Below, piece by piece: positions 1 to 8,808 of a stretch of 64,000 bases of DNA. Below the pieces are notes generated by a model that searched no databases, was not told the DNA's origin, and was given only the letters and a program-made list of their open reading frames with translations. The stretch is taken from contig NZ_QJRF01000061.1 of NCBI RefSeq assembly GCF_013393345.1, forward strand, positions 310,001 to 374,000, read 5' to 3'. The stretch's first letter is position 1. The number at the start of each line of letters is the position of its first letter. Made by a program: the position numbers and the translations under genes. The stretch comes from Pseudomonas taiwanensis (GTDB lineage Bacteria > Pseudomonadota > Gammaproteobacteria > Pseudomonadales > Pseudomonadaceae).

Positions 1-298
1 TAAAGCCTTCGGCTTCCAGCTCCACCAGGGTCGCGGTGGCGATCGCCTCGATCTCGGGCACGATGTAATGCGGCTTCTCCTGCTCGATCACGGCGCGCAG
101 GGCCGCACCGTCCAGCATGCTGATCACGTGGCTGCGATGCGCCACCTGCATGGCCGGGGCATCGGCGTAGCGGTCGACGGCGATCACTTCACAGCCGAGG
201 CGCTGCAGTTCGATCACCACCTCCTTGCCGAGCTCGCCGGAGCCGCACAGCAGTACACGGGTCGCGCTGGGCGACAAGGGGGTTCCAATACGGGGCAT
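1..298 (-). CDS. purT: Formate-dependent phosphoribosylglycinamide formyltransferase PurT (N-terminal part)
   Basis: Only the first 99 codons are in the window; the gene continues past base 1. The visible protein starts [19 protein letters not shown] and carries the Rossmann-like start of the ATP-grasp enzyme: the [12 protein letters not shown] glycine loop (about residues 16-27), [20 protein letters not shown], and [13 protein letters not shown] near residue 80. These are characteristic of PurT, which uses formate and ATP to formylate GAR in purine synthesis. The next genes upstream on this strand (DUF1289, gamma-carbonic anhydrase, Nudix) match the neighbourhood of purT in P. aeruginosa, as I recall it. 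Truncation here is a window edge, not a mutation. Confidence 0.93.
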   Translation of the reverse strand, partial: MPRIGTPLSPSATRVLLCGSGELGKEVVIELQRLGCEVIAVDRYADAPAMQVAHRSHVISMLDGAALRAVIEQEKPHYIVPEIEAIATATLVELEAEGF

Positions 299-315
299 GT
301 CGTTTCCTCGGGGAG

Positions 316-525
316 TCAAGAAGCCTGGGACGGAGAGCTGATGAACAGGCCGCTGGCCTTGGCGCGCTCGAAACAGCGGGCCAGGACTTCGCGGCGTTCG
401 GCGTTGTCCATGCGGCCCCAGCGGGTGATTTCGTCGGCGGTGCGCTGGCAACCACCGCAGATGTCATGGTCGTCCAGCACACAGACCTGCACGCAGGGGG
501 AGCGGACGGGGCGTTCAGCGTCCAT
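316..525 (-). CDS. DUF1289 family protein
   Basis: A 69-residue protein with the DUF1289 pattern: [18 protein letters not shown] near residues 9-26, then a [20 protein letters not shown] helix. The four cysteines (SPC, VC, CGGC) suggest a small metal site, though the function of the family is not established. Its ATG overlaps the stop codon of the upstream carbonic-anhydrase-like gene by one base (TGATG), so the two are probably translationally coupled and lie in one minus-strand transcription unit running towards purT. The length is normal for the family. Confidence 0.85.
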   Translation of the reverse strand: MDAERPVRSPCVQVCVLDDHDICGGCQRTADEITRWGRMDNAERREVLARCFERAKASGLFISSPSQAS

Positions 526-1049
526 CAGTTGTCCTGTTCGGTCAGATCGCGGGCATAGCGCTGGGCATTGTGTACGTAGTGGGCGGCACTGGCTTCGAGC
601 ATCTTCTTCTGTTGCTCGGTCAGCTCACGCACCACCTTGCCGGGAGAGCCCATGACCAGCGAACCGTCCGGGATCTCCTTGCCTTCGGGAATCAGTGCGT
701 TGGCGCCGATGATGCAGTACTTGCCGATCTTCGCGCCGTTGAGCACCACGGCATTGATGCCGATGAGACTGAAGTCGCCCACTGAGCAACCGTGCAGCAT
801 GGCGTTGTGGCCGATGGTGACGGAGCGGCCGATGTTCAGCGGATAGCCCATGTCGGTATGCATCACGGTGCCGTCCTGGACGTTGCTGTTCTCACCAATG
901 TGGATCAGCTCGTTATCGCCGCGCAGTACGGCGCCGAACCAGACGCTGGCACCGGCATCCAGGCGCACCTTGCCCACCAGGGTGGCAGTCGGGGCGGTCC
1001 AGCTGTCGGGATGGGTTTCGACCTGGGCGGTTCCAAGGCGGTATTTCAT
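525..1049 (-). CDS. Gamma-carbonic-anhydrase family protein (left-handed beta-helix)
   Basis: 174 residues of hexapeptide-repeat sequence ([21 protein letters not shown], then [16 protein letters not shown] and [31 protein letters not shown]), diagnostic of the trimeric left-handed beta-helix gamma-carbonic anhydrase / YrdA group. The metal-binding histidines are visible in [16 protein letters not shown]-terminal helix ([17 protein letters not shown]) packs against the helix in this family. Members bind zinc or iron, but many have no demonstrated carbonic anhydrase activity, so the enzyme name is by family only. It is coupled to the DUF1289 gene by a one-base overlap and sits 21 bases after the upstream Nudix gene. 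Confidence 0.9.
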   Translation of the reverse strand: MKYRLGTAQVETHPDSWTAPTATLVGKVRLDAGASVWFGAVLRGDNELIHIGENSNVQDGTVMHTDMGYPLNIGRSVTIGHNAMLHGCSVGDFSLIGINAVVLNGAKIGKYCIIGANALIPEGKEIPDGSLVMGSPGKVVRELTEQQKKMLEASAAHYVHNAQRYARDLTEQDN

Positions 1050-1070
1050 CAGGCGCTCCTCGAACGGGGC

Positions 1071-1673
1071 TTATTTGAGTTTTATGAAGCTCGCGGGGGC
1101 GCGGGTCATATCGATGTCGGCGTCATAGACCAAGTTGACCAGCTCGATGACCATGATCGCCGTCAGGCCCCAGATCTTGTATTCGCCGTACTGATAGCTG
1201 GGGACGTACCAACTACGGCCGAGGTAATCGATGCGGTGGGTCACCTGCCGCGGATCGTCGCGGAAGAACGCCAGCGGCACGCTGAAGACCGAGTCGATCT
1301 CGCCGTCGTTGGCCTTGTACTGGACGAAGTCCGGGACCAGCCCGACATACGGGGTGACCTTGATGCCATGGCGGGAAACCAGCGGGCTCAACGGGCCGAT
1401 CACTTCCACCAAGCCTGGCGGCAGGCCCACTTCTTCCTCCGCCTCGCGCAGTGCAGTCTGGATCAGGTCCGCATCCTCGGGGTCGCGACGACCGCCGGGA
1501 AAGGCCACCTCACCGCCATGGGTGGACAGGCCACTGGCGCGCAGGGTCAGGACAAGCTCGGGCTCGTCGCTGCGCGTGATGGGCACCAGCACCGCCGCTT
1601 CAGGGAAGTCGTGATCGGTTTCCAGGGTTCTCGGGGAGTAGCTCTGCACACGACGGAGCAGGTCATCCAGCAT
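1071..1673 (-). CDS. CoA pyrophosphatase (Nudix hydrolase)
   Basis: 200 residues from the MLDDLLRRV start; an in-frame upstream start at 1757 would add 28 low-complexity residues with no family match. The Nudix box is clear in [25 protein letters not shown] (written here as GG...REAEEEVGL, about residues 58-82). The preceding segment [18 protein letters not shown] is the UPF0035 signature of the CoA pyrophosphatase subfamily (NudL/YeaB-like), which cleaves CoA and its derivatives to phosphopantetheine and 3',5'-ADP. It begins the minus-strand run Nudix, gamma-CA, DUF1289, purT. It is divergently placed from the second Nudix gene at 1843. Confidence 0.88.
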   Translation of the reverse strand: MLDDLLRRVQSYSPRTLETDHDFPEAAVLVPITRSDEPELVLTLRASGLSTHGGEVAFPGGRRDPEDADLIQTALREAEEEVGLPPGLVEVIGPLSPLVSRHGIKVTPYVGLVPDFVQYKANDGEIDSVFSVPLAFFRDDPRQVTHRIDYLGRSWYVPSYQYGEYKIWGLTAIMVIELVNLVYDADIDMTRAPASFIKLK

Positions 1674-1842
1674 GGATTTTCTCGTTGTTCTCGACTGCCG
1701 GGCATCATGGCATGAACCTCCGGGCCGCCCAAGTCCCACGCCGACAGGTCGCACCATTCACCATCCTTGGTTTGCCCGGTACGCCGCTTGCCGTGCAACA
1801 CCGTGCCGCGCCAAGATGAGCGCCTGCCCCCGAGGAACGACG

Positions 1843-2397
1843 ATGAAATACTGCAGCCAGTGCGGCGCCCCGGTCGCCCAGCGCATTCCCGATGGCGATA
1901 ACCGCCTGCGCTACGTGTGCGACAGCTGCCACACGGTCCACTACCAGAATCCACGCATTGTCGCCGGCTGCCTGCCGGTCTGGGGTGAGCAGGTGCTGCT
2001 CTGCCGCCGCGCCATCGATCCGCGCAAGGGCTACTGGACCCTGCCCGCCGGCTTCATGGAAAACGGCGAGACGATGGAACAGGCCGCCACCCGCGAAACG
2101 CTCGAAGAAGCCTGCGCGCGGGTACGCAATCTCAACCTCTATACGCTGTTCGACCTGCCGCACATCAGTCAGGTGTACACCTTCTTCCGCGCCGAGCTGG
2201 TGGACCTGGACTTCGCCGCCGGTGACGAAAGCCTGGAGGTGCGTCTCTTCCACGAAAGGGATATTCCCTGGTCGGAGCTGGCTTTTCCGACCGTGGGCCG
2301 TACCTTAGAATGCTACTTCGCCGACCGCGCCGGGCAGGTCTTCCCGGTGCGCAACGAGCCACTCGCTCCGTTGCTGGCCTACTACAAAAAAGCCTGA
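1843..2397 (+). CDS. Nudix hydrolase with N-terminal zinc ribbon
   Basis: 184 residues. The start at MKYCSQCG is preceded by CGAGGAA with good spacing. Residues 4-7 (CSQC) and about 27-30 (CDSC) form a four-cysteine zinc ribbon, and [21 protein letters not shown] is the Nudix box with its REtlEEA core. The arrangement resembles the C-terminal half of NADH pyrophosphatase NudC (zinc ribbon followed by Nudix fold), but the protein is shorter and lacks the NudC N-terminal domain. The substrate is therefore unassigned; ADP-ribose or another dinucleotide is possible. It is divergent from the CoA pyrophosphatase gene. Confidence 0.87.
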   Translation: MKYCSQCGAPVAQRIPDGDNRLRYVCDSCHTVHYQNPRIVAGCLPVWGEQVLLCRRAIDPRKGYWTLPAGFMENGETMEQAATRETLEEACARVRNLNLYTLFDLPHISQVYTFFRAELVDLDFAAGDESLEVRLFHERDIPWSELAFPTVGRTLECYFADRAGQVFPVRNEPLAPLLAYYKKA

Positions 2398-2433
2398 CCA
2401 CTAATCTGCTGACTTGAACACTGTGGGGTTGCT

Positions 2434-2943
2434 GTGCCGATGCGCTGGTTGCTAGTCGTACTTTCCATGAGCCTTGCCGCTCTCGCCCAGGCGAGCACCA
2501 CGCCGACGATGGTTGATAAATCCATCGACAAGGTCCTGGTGGTGAAATCGGAGCGCAAACTATTGCTGATGAATCGCGGCGACATTCTCAAGTCCTACCG
2601 CATCTCGCTCGGCAAGCAACCACTTGGCCCGAAGCTGCGCGAAGGGGACCAGCGCACGCCCGAAGGCTTCTACTGGATCGACTGGCGCAAGACCAGCGAC
2701 AAGTTCAACCTGTCCCTGCACATCTCCTACCCCAACGCCCGCGACGCAGCGAAGGCCAGGGACAAGGGCGTGACGCCGGGCGGCATGATCATGATTCACG
2801 GCACACCGCTGGATGAGGAATACCCTGAATGGTATTTCCACAGCCTGGACTGGACTGAAGGCTGCATCGCCATGAAGAACTCGGATATGCGCGAAATATG
2901 GAGTCTGGTAAGGGACGGGACGCTGATCGAAATCCGCCCCTGA
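2434..2943 (+). CDS. L,D-transpeptidase (YkuD family), exported
   Basis: 169 residues with a GTG start at 2434; an in-frame ATG lies two codons on, and TGTGGGG is the likely ribosome site. Residues 1-20 are a Sec signal ending ALAQA. The mature part is a YkuD domain: HGTP at about 122-125, and the catalytic loop DWTEGCIAMKN with Cys144. The usual SHGC is altered here to TEGC, a variant seen in periplasmic YkuD proteins. Such enzymes form 3-3 crosslinks in peptidoglycan or attach proteins to it. A strong hairpin terminator follows at once, so the gene ends its transcript. Confidence 0.88.
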   Translation: MPMRWLLVVLSMSLAALAQASTTPTMVDKSIDKVLVVKSERKLLLMNRGDILKSYRISLGKQPLGPKLREGDQRTPEGFYWIDWRKTSDKFNLSLHISYPNARDAAKARDKGVTPGGMIMIHGTPLDEEYPEWYFHSLDWTEGCIAMKNSDMREIWSLVRDGTLIEIRP

Positions 2944-2957
2944 ACCGAACTTCTGCG

Positions 2958-2990
2958 AAAAAGGCGCCATCTGGCGCCTTTTTCTTTTTT
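2958..2990 (+). terminator. Rho-independent terminator after the L,D-transpeptidase gene
   Basis: GGCGCC-ATCT-GGCGCC stem flanked by A5 upstream and TTTTTCTTTTTT downstream, 15 bases after the stop codon. Confidence 0.88.
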
Positions 2991-3045
2991 CTCGCAGGAA
3001 TCAGCCAAAGCTCGACGCAGGCTGGAAGCCTTTTTTCAGGCAGAC

Positions 3046-3405
3046 TCAGGCCGAGGCGGCCAAAGGGCGAAAGCTGAAATAGAATCGCAGGGCGTCAATC
3101 AGGTCGGCGTATTCCGACGGCGGCGCCACCAGCGAGAAACCGGAATCGTAGTGGCCAGGCGTCACATCCTCGTGGCACCACTGGCAGGTGGCATAGAAAT
3201 CGATGAAGTGCAGCTGCCCATCCTTGCCCGGAATCTTCAACTGCATATCGAAGCGCGCACCCACCAGCATGGGCAGCTGGCTGATCAGCATCAGGCCGTC
3301 CATGGAAACATTGCCCAGGTAACCCATGGGCTTGTCGGTGATTCGATTGAACACCTTCAGGTAATAAGGCAGCTGATGGCGTTCGATATGGCGCTTGGTA
3401 GGCAT
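3046..3405 (-). CDS. PilZ domain protein (probable c-di-GMP receptor)
   Basis: 119 residues making up one PilZ domain. The N-terminal basic stretch KRHIERHQLPYYLKV occupies the place of the RxxxR c-di-GMP loop, and GNVSMDGLML (about residues 31-40) is the D/NxSxxG strand motif. The match suggests binding of c-di-GMP, although the first motif is imperfect (RHIER rather than a textbook RxxxR with downstream charge). It stands alone on the minus strand, away from the other c-di-GMP genes (the SadC-like cyclase at 8801 and BifA at 40140). The target process cannot be told from the sequence. Confidence 0.85.
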   Translation of the reverse strand: MPTKRHIERHQLPYYLKVFNRITDKPMGYLGNVSMDGLMLISQLPMLVGARFDMQLKIPGKDGQLHFIDFYATCQWCHEDVTPGHYDSGFSLVAPPSEYADLIDALRFYFSFRPLAASA

Positions 3406-3465
3406 GATATCAAATCGCTATTGGTGGCACTTCAGTATGAACTCGTTGTAACCCCAGACCAACCT

Positions 3466-3888
3466 TCAATTGCAATCGCGGGAGATGCTCTCGCCAAGCT
3501 TGCGACGGTAGGTTTCGATCTGTTCATCAGTGTAGTACTGGCGTTCGCCACGCTCGTCGAGCCGGTAGAACGGTCCGCCGTGATTCAAATCGTCCTGCTG
3601 CGAACGCAACCGGCTGCACACCTTCTGTTGCCGCGCCCGCGCCTCCGTAGCCCGATCCGCCGCGGCAGCCTGTTCCTGGCGGCGCGCATCGAAGACCTTC
3701 TCAGTGCGCGCCTCACGCTCACGAGTCGCCTGATCGCGTTCGATTACCTGGGGCTTTACCGAGACCGGTTCGGCGCCCTCCCTGGGTGTCTCGCTGAAAT
3801 GCACTTGTCCCTGGGCATCAGTCCAGCGATAGATCTCGGCACCGGCAATGGCCGGAACCAGCAACAGACAGCACAGCAGGTAGCGCAT
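3466..3888 (-). CDS. DUF4124 domain protein, exported
   Basis: 140 residues. The start MRYLLCCLLLVPAIAGAEIYRW is preceded by GAGGAA on the minus strand; a longer reading frame to 4236 is shadow sequence. A signal peptide ends IAGA, followed directly by EIYRWTDAQGQVHFSETP, the signature of DUF4124, a small beta-rich module common in gammaproteobacterial periplasmic proteins. The middle (about 50-95) is a charged, probably coiled-coil helix rich in A, R, E and Q, and the C-terminal part holds two cysteines (VCSRL and SRDCN) that may pair. Function unknown. Confidence 0.8.
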   Translation of the reverse strand: MRYLLCCLLLVPAIAGAEIYRWTDAQGQVHFSETPREGAEPVSVKPQVIERDQATREREARTEKVFDARRQEQAAAADRATEARARQQKVCSRLRSQQDDLNHGGPFYRLDERGERQYYTDEQIETYRRKLGESISRDCN

Positions 3889-3971
3889 TCCAGCGTTCCT
3901 CGGATTGACGCTCAGCTTAGCCCCGGCCGGGCCCAGCTCAAGCTGGCAACGACCGACGGCCGGGTTACGGG

Positions 3972-4343
3972 TCAGAGCGGTGCGACGCTGGCCTTGGCAG
4001 AACTGCCGGTGAGGCGGCCGAGCTGCTGCAGGGTCTCCAGGCGCGCCTTGGCCCGGTAGGCGTACTCGCTGGCGGGATAGCGGGCAATGATGAACTGGTA
4101 GGTCTGCGCCGCATCGACGAACAGGCTCTGGCACTCCAGGCACTGGCCACGAAGCAAGGAGATTTCCGGTTGCAGGTACTGGCGGGAGCGGCTCTTGCGC
4201 TCGGCTTTGGACAGTTCGAGCATCACGTCCTCGCAATTCCCCCTCTCATAAGAGCGATAGGCGTTGTTCAGGTGATGATCGAGGGACCAGCGGGTGCAAC
4301 CGCCCACGGCCGCCAGCAGGGTCAGAATGATCAGGGTTCGCAT
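3972..4343 (-). CDS. Small TPR-like lipoprotein
   Basis: 123 residues from MRTLIILTLLAAVGGCTRW; AVGGC is a lipobox, so Cys16 should be lipidated. The mature protein is helical: LNNAYRSYERGNCEDVMLELSKAERK, then QPEISLLRGQCLECQSLFVDAAQTYQFIIARYPASEYAYRAKARLE resembles one or two TPR repeats. A CxxC occurs in GQCLEC. The gene is divergent from the larger TPR lipoprotein at 4513, with 169 bases between start codons, and the two may act together in the envelope. An in-frame start at 4424 would bury the lipobox and is rejected. Confidence 0.78.
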   Translation of the reverse strand: MRTLIILTLLAAVGGCTRWSLDHHLNNAYRSYERGNCEDVMLELSKAERKSRSRQYLQPEISLLRGQCLECQSLFVDAAQTYQFIIARYPASEYAYRAKARLETLQQLGRLTGSSAKASVAPL

Positions 4344-4512
4344 GGATAATTCCTCCGTCCCACGGGATATCGGCTGGGAGCGCCACTTCTTCAGGCCGCT
4401 GGGCGAACGAGAAGAGCGAAGCATAACCTCCGATTGGACCTGCTGGCGCGCCCCTCGAATGGCAAGCGGCCACTGCTAGACTGCGGACGTCGCCCAAGGA
4501 CACGGTTCCGTC

Positions 4513-5316
4513 ATGCACTCCACGCGCCCCGCCCTCCTCACCCTGTGCCTGCTGCTGGGCGCCTGTTCGCCCACCACCCCGCTGTTCATTGCCCAGGTCA
4601 CCACCAATGAAGTAGTGGAGTACAAGACCATGAAGAGCAAGCGAATGGCCGCGGCGGTGGAAGAAGAAGGCGATCTGCTGACCTACAGCGCCATGGCCAT
4701 TCGCGACGCGAAGAGCCCCGAGGCGGAGGAGCTGTATCTGGTCGGCTACCGCGACGACAAGTTCAGCGACGATGTTCGCGCCATCACCCTGTACCAGATC
4801 GGCCTCATCTACATGAGCCGCTACAACGAACAACGGGACGACACCAAAGCCCTGGGCTACCTGGAACGGGTCCTCGACGAATTTCCCAGCAGCCGCGCAG
4901 CCCAGCGCGCCGAAGCGCGCATCCTGGTCATCCGCCAACGCGCCGGGGAGCCGGTGCAGAAGAGTTCCCGCGAACTCCTCGCCACCTGGCAGCCGAGCAA
5001 CAACCTGGACCTCTACAAGCCGGGGCTGGACCCGGACATGACCCTCCTCTCGCGTCGAGCCGTACTCAAGGACCGCGTGGCCGAAGCCGAAGAGCTCTAC
5101 CTGCTGGCACTGTCCGATGCCCACGTACAGCCGGACATCAAGGAGAAGGCGCTCTATCAGCTGGGGCTGATGTACCTGGCGCCGGACAATCCCCACGCCA
5201 GTCGCGACAAGGCGATCGGCTATTTCCGTCGGCTGCTGGTGCAGTTCCCGAACAGCGATCTGGCCAGCAAGGCTTCACAACACCTCGATCAGGCCCTCAA
5301 CCAGAGCCGCCCCTAG
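4513..5316 (+). CDS. TPR/Sel1-like lipoprotein
   Basis: 267 residues with a lipoprotein signal (LCLLLGAC, Cys about 18). The mature part has two similar helical modules: EAEELYLVGYRDDKFSDDVRAITLYQIGLIYM near 72-102 and EAEELYLLALSDAHVQPDIKEKALYQLGLMYL near 196-228, each followed by an ALGYLERVLDEFPSS or AIGYFRRLLVQFPNS helix. These are internal duplications of a TPR/Sel1-type unit. Such lipoproteins usually scaffold envelope complexes. It lies between the divergent small lipoprotein gene and pyruvate kinase, 110 bases before pyk. No catalytic motif was seen. Confidence 0.8.
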   Translation: MHSTRPALLTLCLLLGACSPTTPLFIAQVTTNEVVEYKTMKSKRMAAAVEEEGDLLTYSAMAIRDAKSPEAEELYLVGYRDDKFSDDVRAITLYQIGLIYMSRYNEQRDDTKALGYLERVLDEFPSSRAAQRAEARILVIRQRAGEPVQKSSRELLATWQPSNNLDLYKPGLDPDMTLLSRRAVLKDRVAEAEELYLLALSDAHVQPDIKEKALYQLGLMYLAPDNPHASRDKAIGYFRRLLVQFPNSDLASKASQHLDQALNQSRP

Positions 5317-5426
5317 CGCCGGCCAGCGCTCCACCTGAAACAATTCAGCGGGTAGTGCACAGGAACAATGACTACAGTTTTCTCGCGTAGTAGCCTCGCG
5401 CTCTGCTTGAAAAATGGAGTCTTCGC

Positions 5427-6878
5427 ATGCCTTTCCGCCGCACCAAAATCGTCGCCACCCTCGGCCCGGCCAGCAACTCCCCGGAGGTCCTGGAGCAACT
5501 GATCATCGCGGGCTTGAACGTCGCCCGCCTGAACTTCTCCCACGGCAGCCCCGAAGAACACAAGGCACGCGCCCGCCTGGTCCGCGAACTGGCCGCCAAG
5601 CACGGCCGCTTCGTCGCCCTGCTCGGCGACCTGCAAGGCCCGAAGATCCGCATCGCCAAGTTCGCCAACAAGCGCATCGAACTGAAGGAAGGCGACAGCT
5701 TCCGCTTCTCCGTCACCCATCCGCGTGACGCCGGCAGCCAGGAAGTGGTGGGCATCGACTACCCGGACCTGATCAAGGACTGCGGTGTCGGCGACGAGCT
5801 GTTGCTGGACGACGGCCGCGTGGTGATGCGCGTCGTCTCCACCACCGCTGACGAGCTGCACTGCACCGTGCTGATCGGCGGCCCGCTGTCCGACCACAAG
5901 GGCATCAACCGTCGCGGCGGCGGCCTGACCGCACCGGCGCTGACCGCCAAGGACAAGGCCGACATCAAACTGGCTGCGGAAATGGACCTGGACTACCTGG
6001 CCGTTTCCTTCCCCCGTGACGCCGCCGACATGGAGCTGGCTCGCCGCCTGCGCGACGAGGCCGGTGGCAAGGCCTGGCTGGTGGCCAAGATCGAACGCGC
6101 CGAAGCCGTGGCCGACGACGAAGCCCTCGACGGCCTGATCCGCGCCAGCGACGCCGTCATGGTGGCCCGTGGCGACCTGGGCGTGGAAATCGGTGACGCC
6201 GAACTGGTGGGTATCCAGAAGAAGATCATCCTGCACGCCCGCCGCTACAACAAAGCCGTGATCACCGCGACCCAGATGATGGAGTCGATGATCCACAGCC
6301 CGATGCCGACCCGCGCCGAGGTTTCGGACGTAGCCAACGCCGTGCTCGACTACACCGACGCCGTGATGCTGTCGGCCGAAAGCGCCGCCGGCGAATACCC
6401 GGTCGAGGCCGTACAGGCCATGGCGCGCATCTGCCAGGGCGCCGAGAAACACCCGGACACCCGCCGTTCCCACCACCGCGTCGGCCAGACCTTCGACCGT
6501 TGCGACGAAAGCATCGCCCTGGCGTCGATGTACACCGCCAACCATTTCCCGGGCATCAAGGCCATCATCTGCCTGACCGAAAGCGGCTACACCCCGCTGA
6601 TCATGTCGCGCATCCGTTCCTCCGTGCCGATCTTCGCCTACTCCCCGCACCGCGAAACCCAGGCCCGCGTGGCGCTGTTCCGTGGCGTGGAGACCATCCC
6701 CTTCGACGCCGCCGCGCTGCCGCCGGAGAAGGTCAGCCAGATGGCCGTGGACGAACTGCTGCAACGCGGCGTGGTGACCAAGGGCGACTGGGTGATCCTG
6801 ACCAAGGGTGACAGCTACACCACCCAGGGCGGTACCAACACCATGAAGATCCTCCACGTCGGCGACCTGCTGGTCTGA
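5427..6878 (+). CDS. pykA: Pyruvate kinase
   Basis: 483 residues, the same length as PykA of P. aeruginosa. It converts phosphoenolpyruvate and ADP to pyruvate and ATP, the last step of lower glycolysis / Entner-Doudoroff flow. The N-terminal TKIVATLGPASNSPE and LNVARLNFSHG carry the PEP/nucleotide site; the signature VAKIERAEA has the catalytic Lys221; MVARGDLGVEI (245-255) binds the metal; ATQMMESMI follows. The C-terminal domain has ICLTESGYTPLIMSRIRSS. A terminator follows directly. Together with the next four genes it reproduces the PA4329-PA4333 order of PAO1. Confidence 0.96.
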   Translation: MPFRRTKIVATLGPASNSPEVLEQLIIAGLNVARLNFSHGSPEEHKARARLVRELAAKHGRFVALLGDLQGPKIRIAKFANKRIELKEGDSFRFSVTHPRDAGSQEVVGIDYPDLIKDCGVGDELLLDDGRVVMRVVSTTADELHCTVLIGGPLSDHKGINRRGGGLTAPALTAKDKADIKLAAEMDLDYLAVSFPRDAADMELARRLRDEAGGKAWLVAKIERAEAVADDEALDGLIRASDAVMVARGDLGVEIGDAELVGIQKKIILHARRYNKAVITATQMMESMIHSPMPTRAEVSDVANAVLDYTDAVMLSAESAAGEYPVEAVQAMARICQGAEKHPDTRRSHHRVGQTFDRCDESIALASMYTANHFPGIKAIICLTESGYTPLIMSRIRSSVPIFAYSPHRETQARVALFRGVETIPFDAAALPPEKVSQMAVDELLQRGVVTKGDWVILTKGDSYTTQGGTNTMKILHVGDLLV

Positions 6879-6891
6879 CCTGCCTGGAATG

Positions 6892-6922
6892 AAAAAAGCC
6901 GCCCTTCGGGGCGGCTTTTTTG
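6892..6922 (+). terminator. Terminator after pykA
   Basis: A6-GCCGCCC-TTC-GGGGCGGC-T6: a strong GC hairpin with A and T tracts on either side, so it may act in both directions. Confidence 0.88.
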
Positions 6923-6948
6923 TTTGCGCAATTGGGGATCAGGAATCT

Positions 6949-7046
6949 TGTGGGGGCGAATTCATTCGCTCTGCAGGCCGCAGGCCTGCCCTCCAACGCT
7001 GGAGGGGGGCAGCAAGCTGCCCTTAGCGAATGAATTCGCCCCCACA
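6949..7046. repeat. REP-like palindrome, GAATTCATTCGC family
   Basis: The outer arms TGTGGGGGCGAATTCATTCGC and their reverse complement enclose a ~55-base centre beginning TGCAGGCCGCAGGCCTGCC. The same arms and centre recur at 45499-45594, and arms alone at 17700, 42231 and 62770. The element lies between pykA and the convergent enoyl-CoA hydratase gene. Confidence 0.85.
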
Positions 7047-7061
7047 GTCAAAGAGCTGGTG

Positions 7062-7835
7062 TCACACGAACTTCGAGAAATCCGGCTTGCGACGCTGGGT
7101 GAAGGCCGACAGCGCTTCGACCGCCTCAGGCGAACGCAGGCGCTGGCTGAACAGTTCGCCCTCCTCCGAGATCACCCGACGCAATTCCTCACGACCCGGT
7201 GCCTGCATCAGGCGCTTGCTCGCGATCAAGGCCGAAGGCGCCAGGTCGAGGAATCGCAGCGCGGCCTCGCGAGCGCGGGCCAGGGTCGCAGCACCATTCT
7301 CCAGGGCGGCGTTGGCGATACCCCAGTTGGCAGCCTGCTCACCAGTGAAACCTTCGCCCAACAGCAGCAGCTCAGCCGCTTTCGCGTGACCCAGCAGGCG
7401 CGGCAGGATCAGGCTGGAACCGAACTCGGGGCACAGGCCAAGGCTGACGAACGGCATCTTCAGCTTCGCATCGCAGCTCACATAGACCAGATCGCAGTGC
7501 AGCAACAGGGTAGTGCCGATACCTACTGCCGGACCACTTACCGCCGCCACCACCGGCTTGGGGAAGTCGAACAACGCGCGCATGAACTGGAACACCGGGC
7601 TGTCCATTCCGCTCGGCGGTTCCTGCAGAAAGTCCACGATGTCGTTGCCGCTGGTGAAGCACTCTTCGCTGCCGGTGATCAGCACCGCCCGTACGCCAGT
7701 GTCGTCCCGCGCGGCATCCAGTACTTCGGCCATGCCGCTGTACATGGCGCGGGTCAGGGCGTTCTTCTTGTCCGGGCGGTTCATGCGCAGCGTCAGCAAG
7801 CCCTGCTCGCGCTCGACCAGAATGTGCTCACTCAT
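7062..7835 (-). CDS. Enoyl-CoA hydratase/isomerase family protein
   Basis: 257 residues of crotonase fold. MNRPDKKNALTRAMY is the N-terminal strand, SEECFTSGNDIVDFL (about 57-70) and AAVSGPAVGIGTTLLLHCD (98-115) build the oxyanion hole and CoA pocket, and the usual C-terminal helix ends in SKFV. The position where classical hydratases carry the first glutamate (PAVGIGTTL, about residues 102-110) lacks it, so the reaction may be isomerase-like or otherwise divergent. It precedes no partner acyl-CoA gene. It corresponds to PA4330 by position, and lies convergent to pykA and 31 bases from the ferredoxin reductase gene, with which it is probably co-transcribed. Confidence 0.9.
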   Translation of the reverse strand: MSEHILVEREQGLLTLRMNRPDKKNALTRAMYSGMAEVLDAARDDTGVRAVLITGSEECFTSGNDIVDFLQEPPSGMDSPVFQFMRALFDFPKPVVAAVSGPAVGIGTTLLLHCDLVYVSCDAKLKMPFVSLGLCPEFGSSLILPRLLGHAKAAELLLLGEGFTGEQAANWGIANAALENGAATLARAREAALRFLDLAPSALIASKRLMQAPGREELRRVISEEGELFSQRLRSPEAVEALSAFTQRRKPDFSKFV

Positions 7836-7866
7836 GGCAAATCCTCGATTGGTGTTGGCCCGCGGC

Positions 7867-8808
7867 TCAGGTTTCGCGGGTCAGGAAGGTATCGGCCAGC
7901 AGCTGGTTGCGGGGCAGGCCGGCCAGATAAAGCCGGCGCGCAAACTCCTCGACGCTGGCGGGGTGGCCGCAGAGTAAGGCGATGGTTTGCCGCGAAACAA
8001 GGCGGAATTGCGCCAAAACCTCTGGCAGCTCGGCCGGCGTGATCAGTTGGACGACAAGCCCGGAATGGGTTGCAGCCAGCTCGGCGAGGGATTTGGCCAG
8101 ATAATGTCCGCCGGCGTCATGGGCCAGATGAATGATGCGGATGGGGCCCTGATGATGATTCCGCAGTGCTTCCCGCAGCAGCCCCCAGAGCGGCGCCAGT
8201 CCAGTGCCTGCGGCAAGGAACAACAGCGGCCGGGTGTCCCAGGCCGGTTCATAGTGCAGCGCGCCGCCATGCAGCTCGCCCAGGCGCAGCCTGTCGCCCG
8301 CAACCAGACGCCGGGCCCTGTCGCTGAACAGCCCAGGCTTGCGGCAATCCAGGTGGAATTCGAGGAAGTCATCGAAACCCGGCAGGCTGGCCAGGGAATA
8401 GGGCCGGGCGACGCCCTCGTCATTCCATAACAGGAGATGCTGGCCGGCGCTGTAACGCAGCGGCCGCGATGGCACGAGTCGCAGGCGCAGGACATCCGGG
8501 CCCGGCCAGTCGACGCCAACGACTTCGGCTTCCACGCCATCGCGCGCCGGGTCGAACACCTCCACCACCAGGTCCTGCACCACCAGGCACTGGCAGGACA
8601 GCCGCCACCCCTCGGCACGCTGGATACTGTCCAGCGCCTCGGGCCTGGCATCCGCCGGTTCACCGGACAGGCAGCGCACCAGGCAGGCGTGGCAACTGCC
8701 GGCTCGGCAACTGAAAGGCACGTTGCAGCCGCCCGCGTTCAGAGCGTCCAGCAGGTTGCTGGCGGGGGCTACGTTCCAACGTTTTCCGGCAACTTCGAGT
8801 TCAGGCAC
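7867..8808 (-). CDS. 2Fe-2S ferredoxin / flavin reductase fusion
   Basis: 313 residues from a GTG start at 8808, which has GGGAGG upstream; an ATG start at 8904 would add unrelated residues. The N-terminal ~85 residues are a plant-type ferredoxin with Cys34, Cys39, Cys42 and Cys72 (CRAGSCHAC...C). The rest is a ferredoxin-NADP reductase fold: RPYSLAS for FAD and LAAGTGLAPLWGLL for NAD(P). This layout is that of class IB oxygenase reductases, but no oxygenase component is nearby. The start overlaps the end of the sadC-like gene by 8 bases, so the two are coupled. Counterpart of PA4331. Confidence 0.88.
   Translation of the reverse strand: MPELEVAGKRWNVAPASNLLDALNAGGCNVPFSCRAGSCHACLVRCLSGEPADARPEALDSIQRAEGWRLSCQCLVVQDLVVEVFDPARDGVEAEVVGVDWPGPDVLRLRLVPSRPLRYSAGQHLLLWNDEGVARPYSLASLPGFDDFLEFHLDCRKPGLFSDRARRLVAGDRLRLGELHGGALHYEPAWDTRPLLFLAAGTGLAPLWGLLREALRNHHQGPIRIIHLAHDAGGHYLAKSLAELAATHSGLVVQLITPAELPEVLAQFRLVSRQTIALLCGHPASVEEFARRLYLAGLPRNQLLADTFLTRET

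Noticed and set aside
5313..6857. A 514-codon antisense frame over pykA
   Set aside because: Shadow frame; the amino-acid composition is unnatural for a protein.
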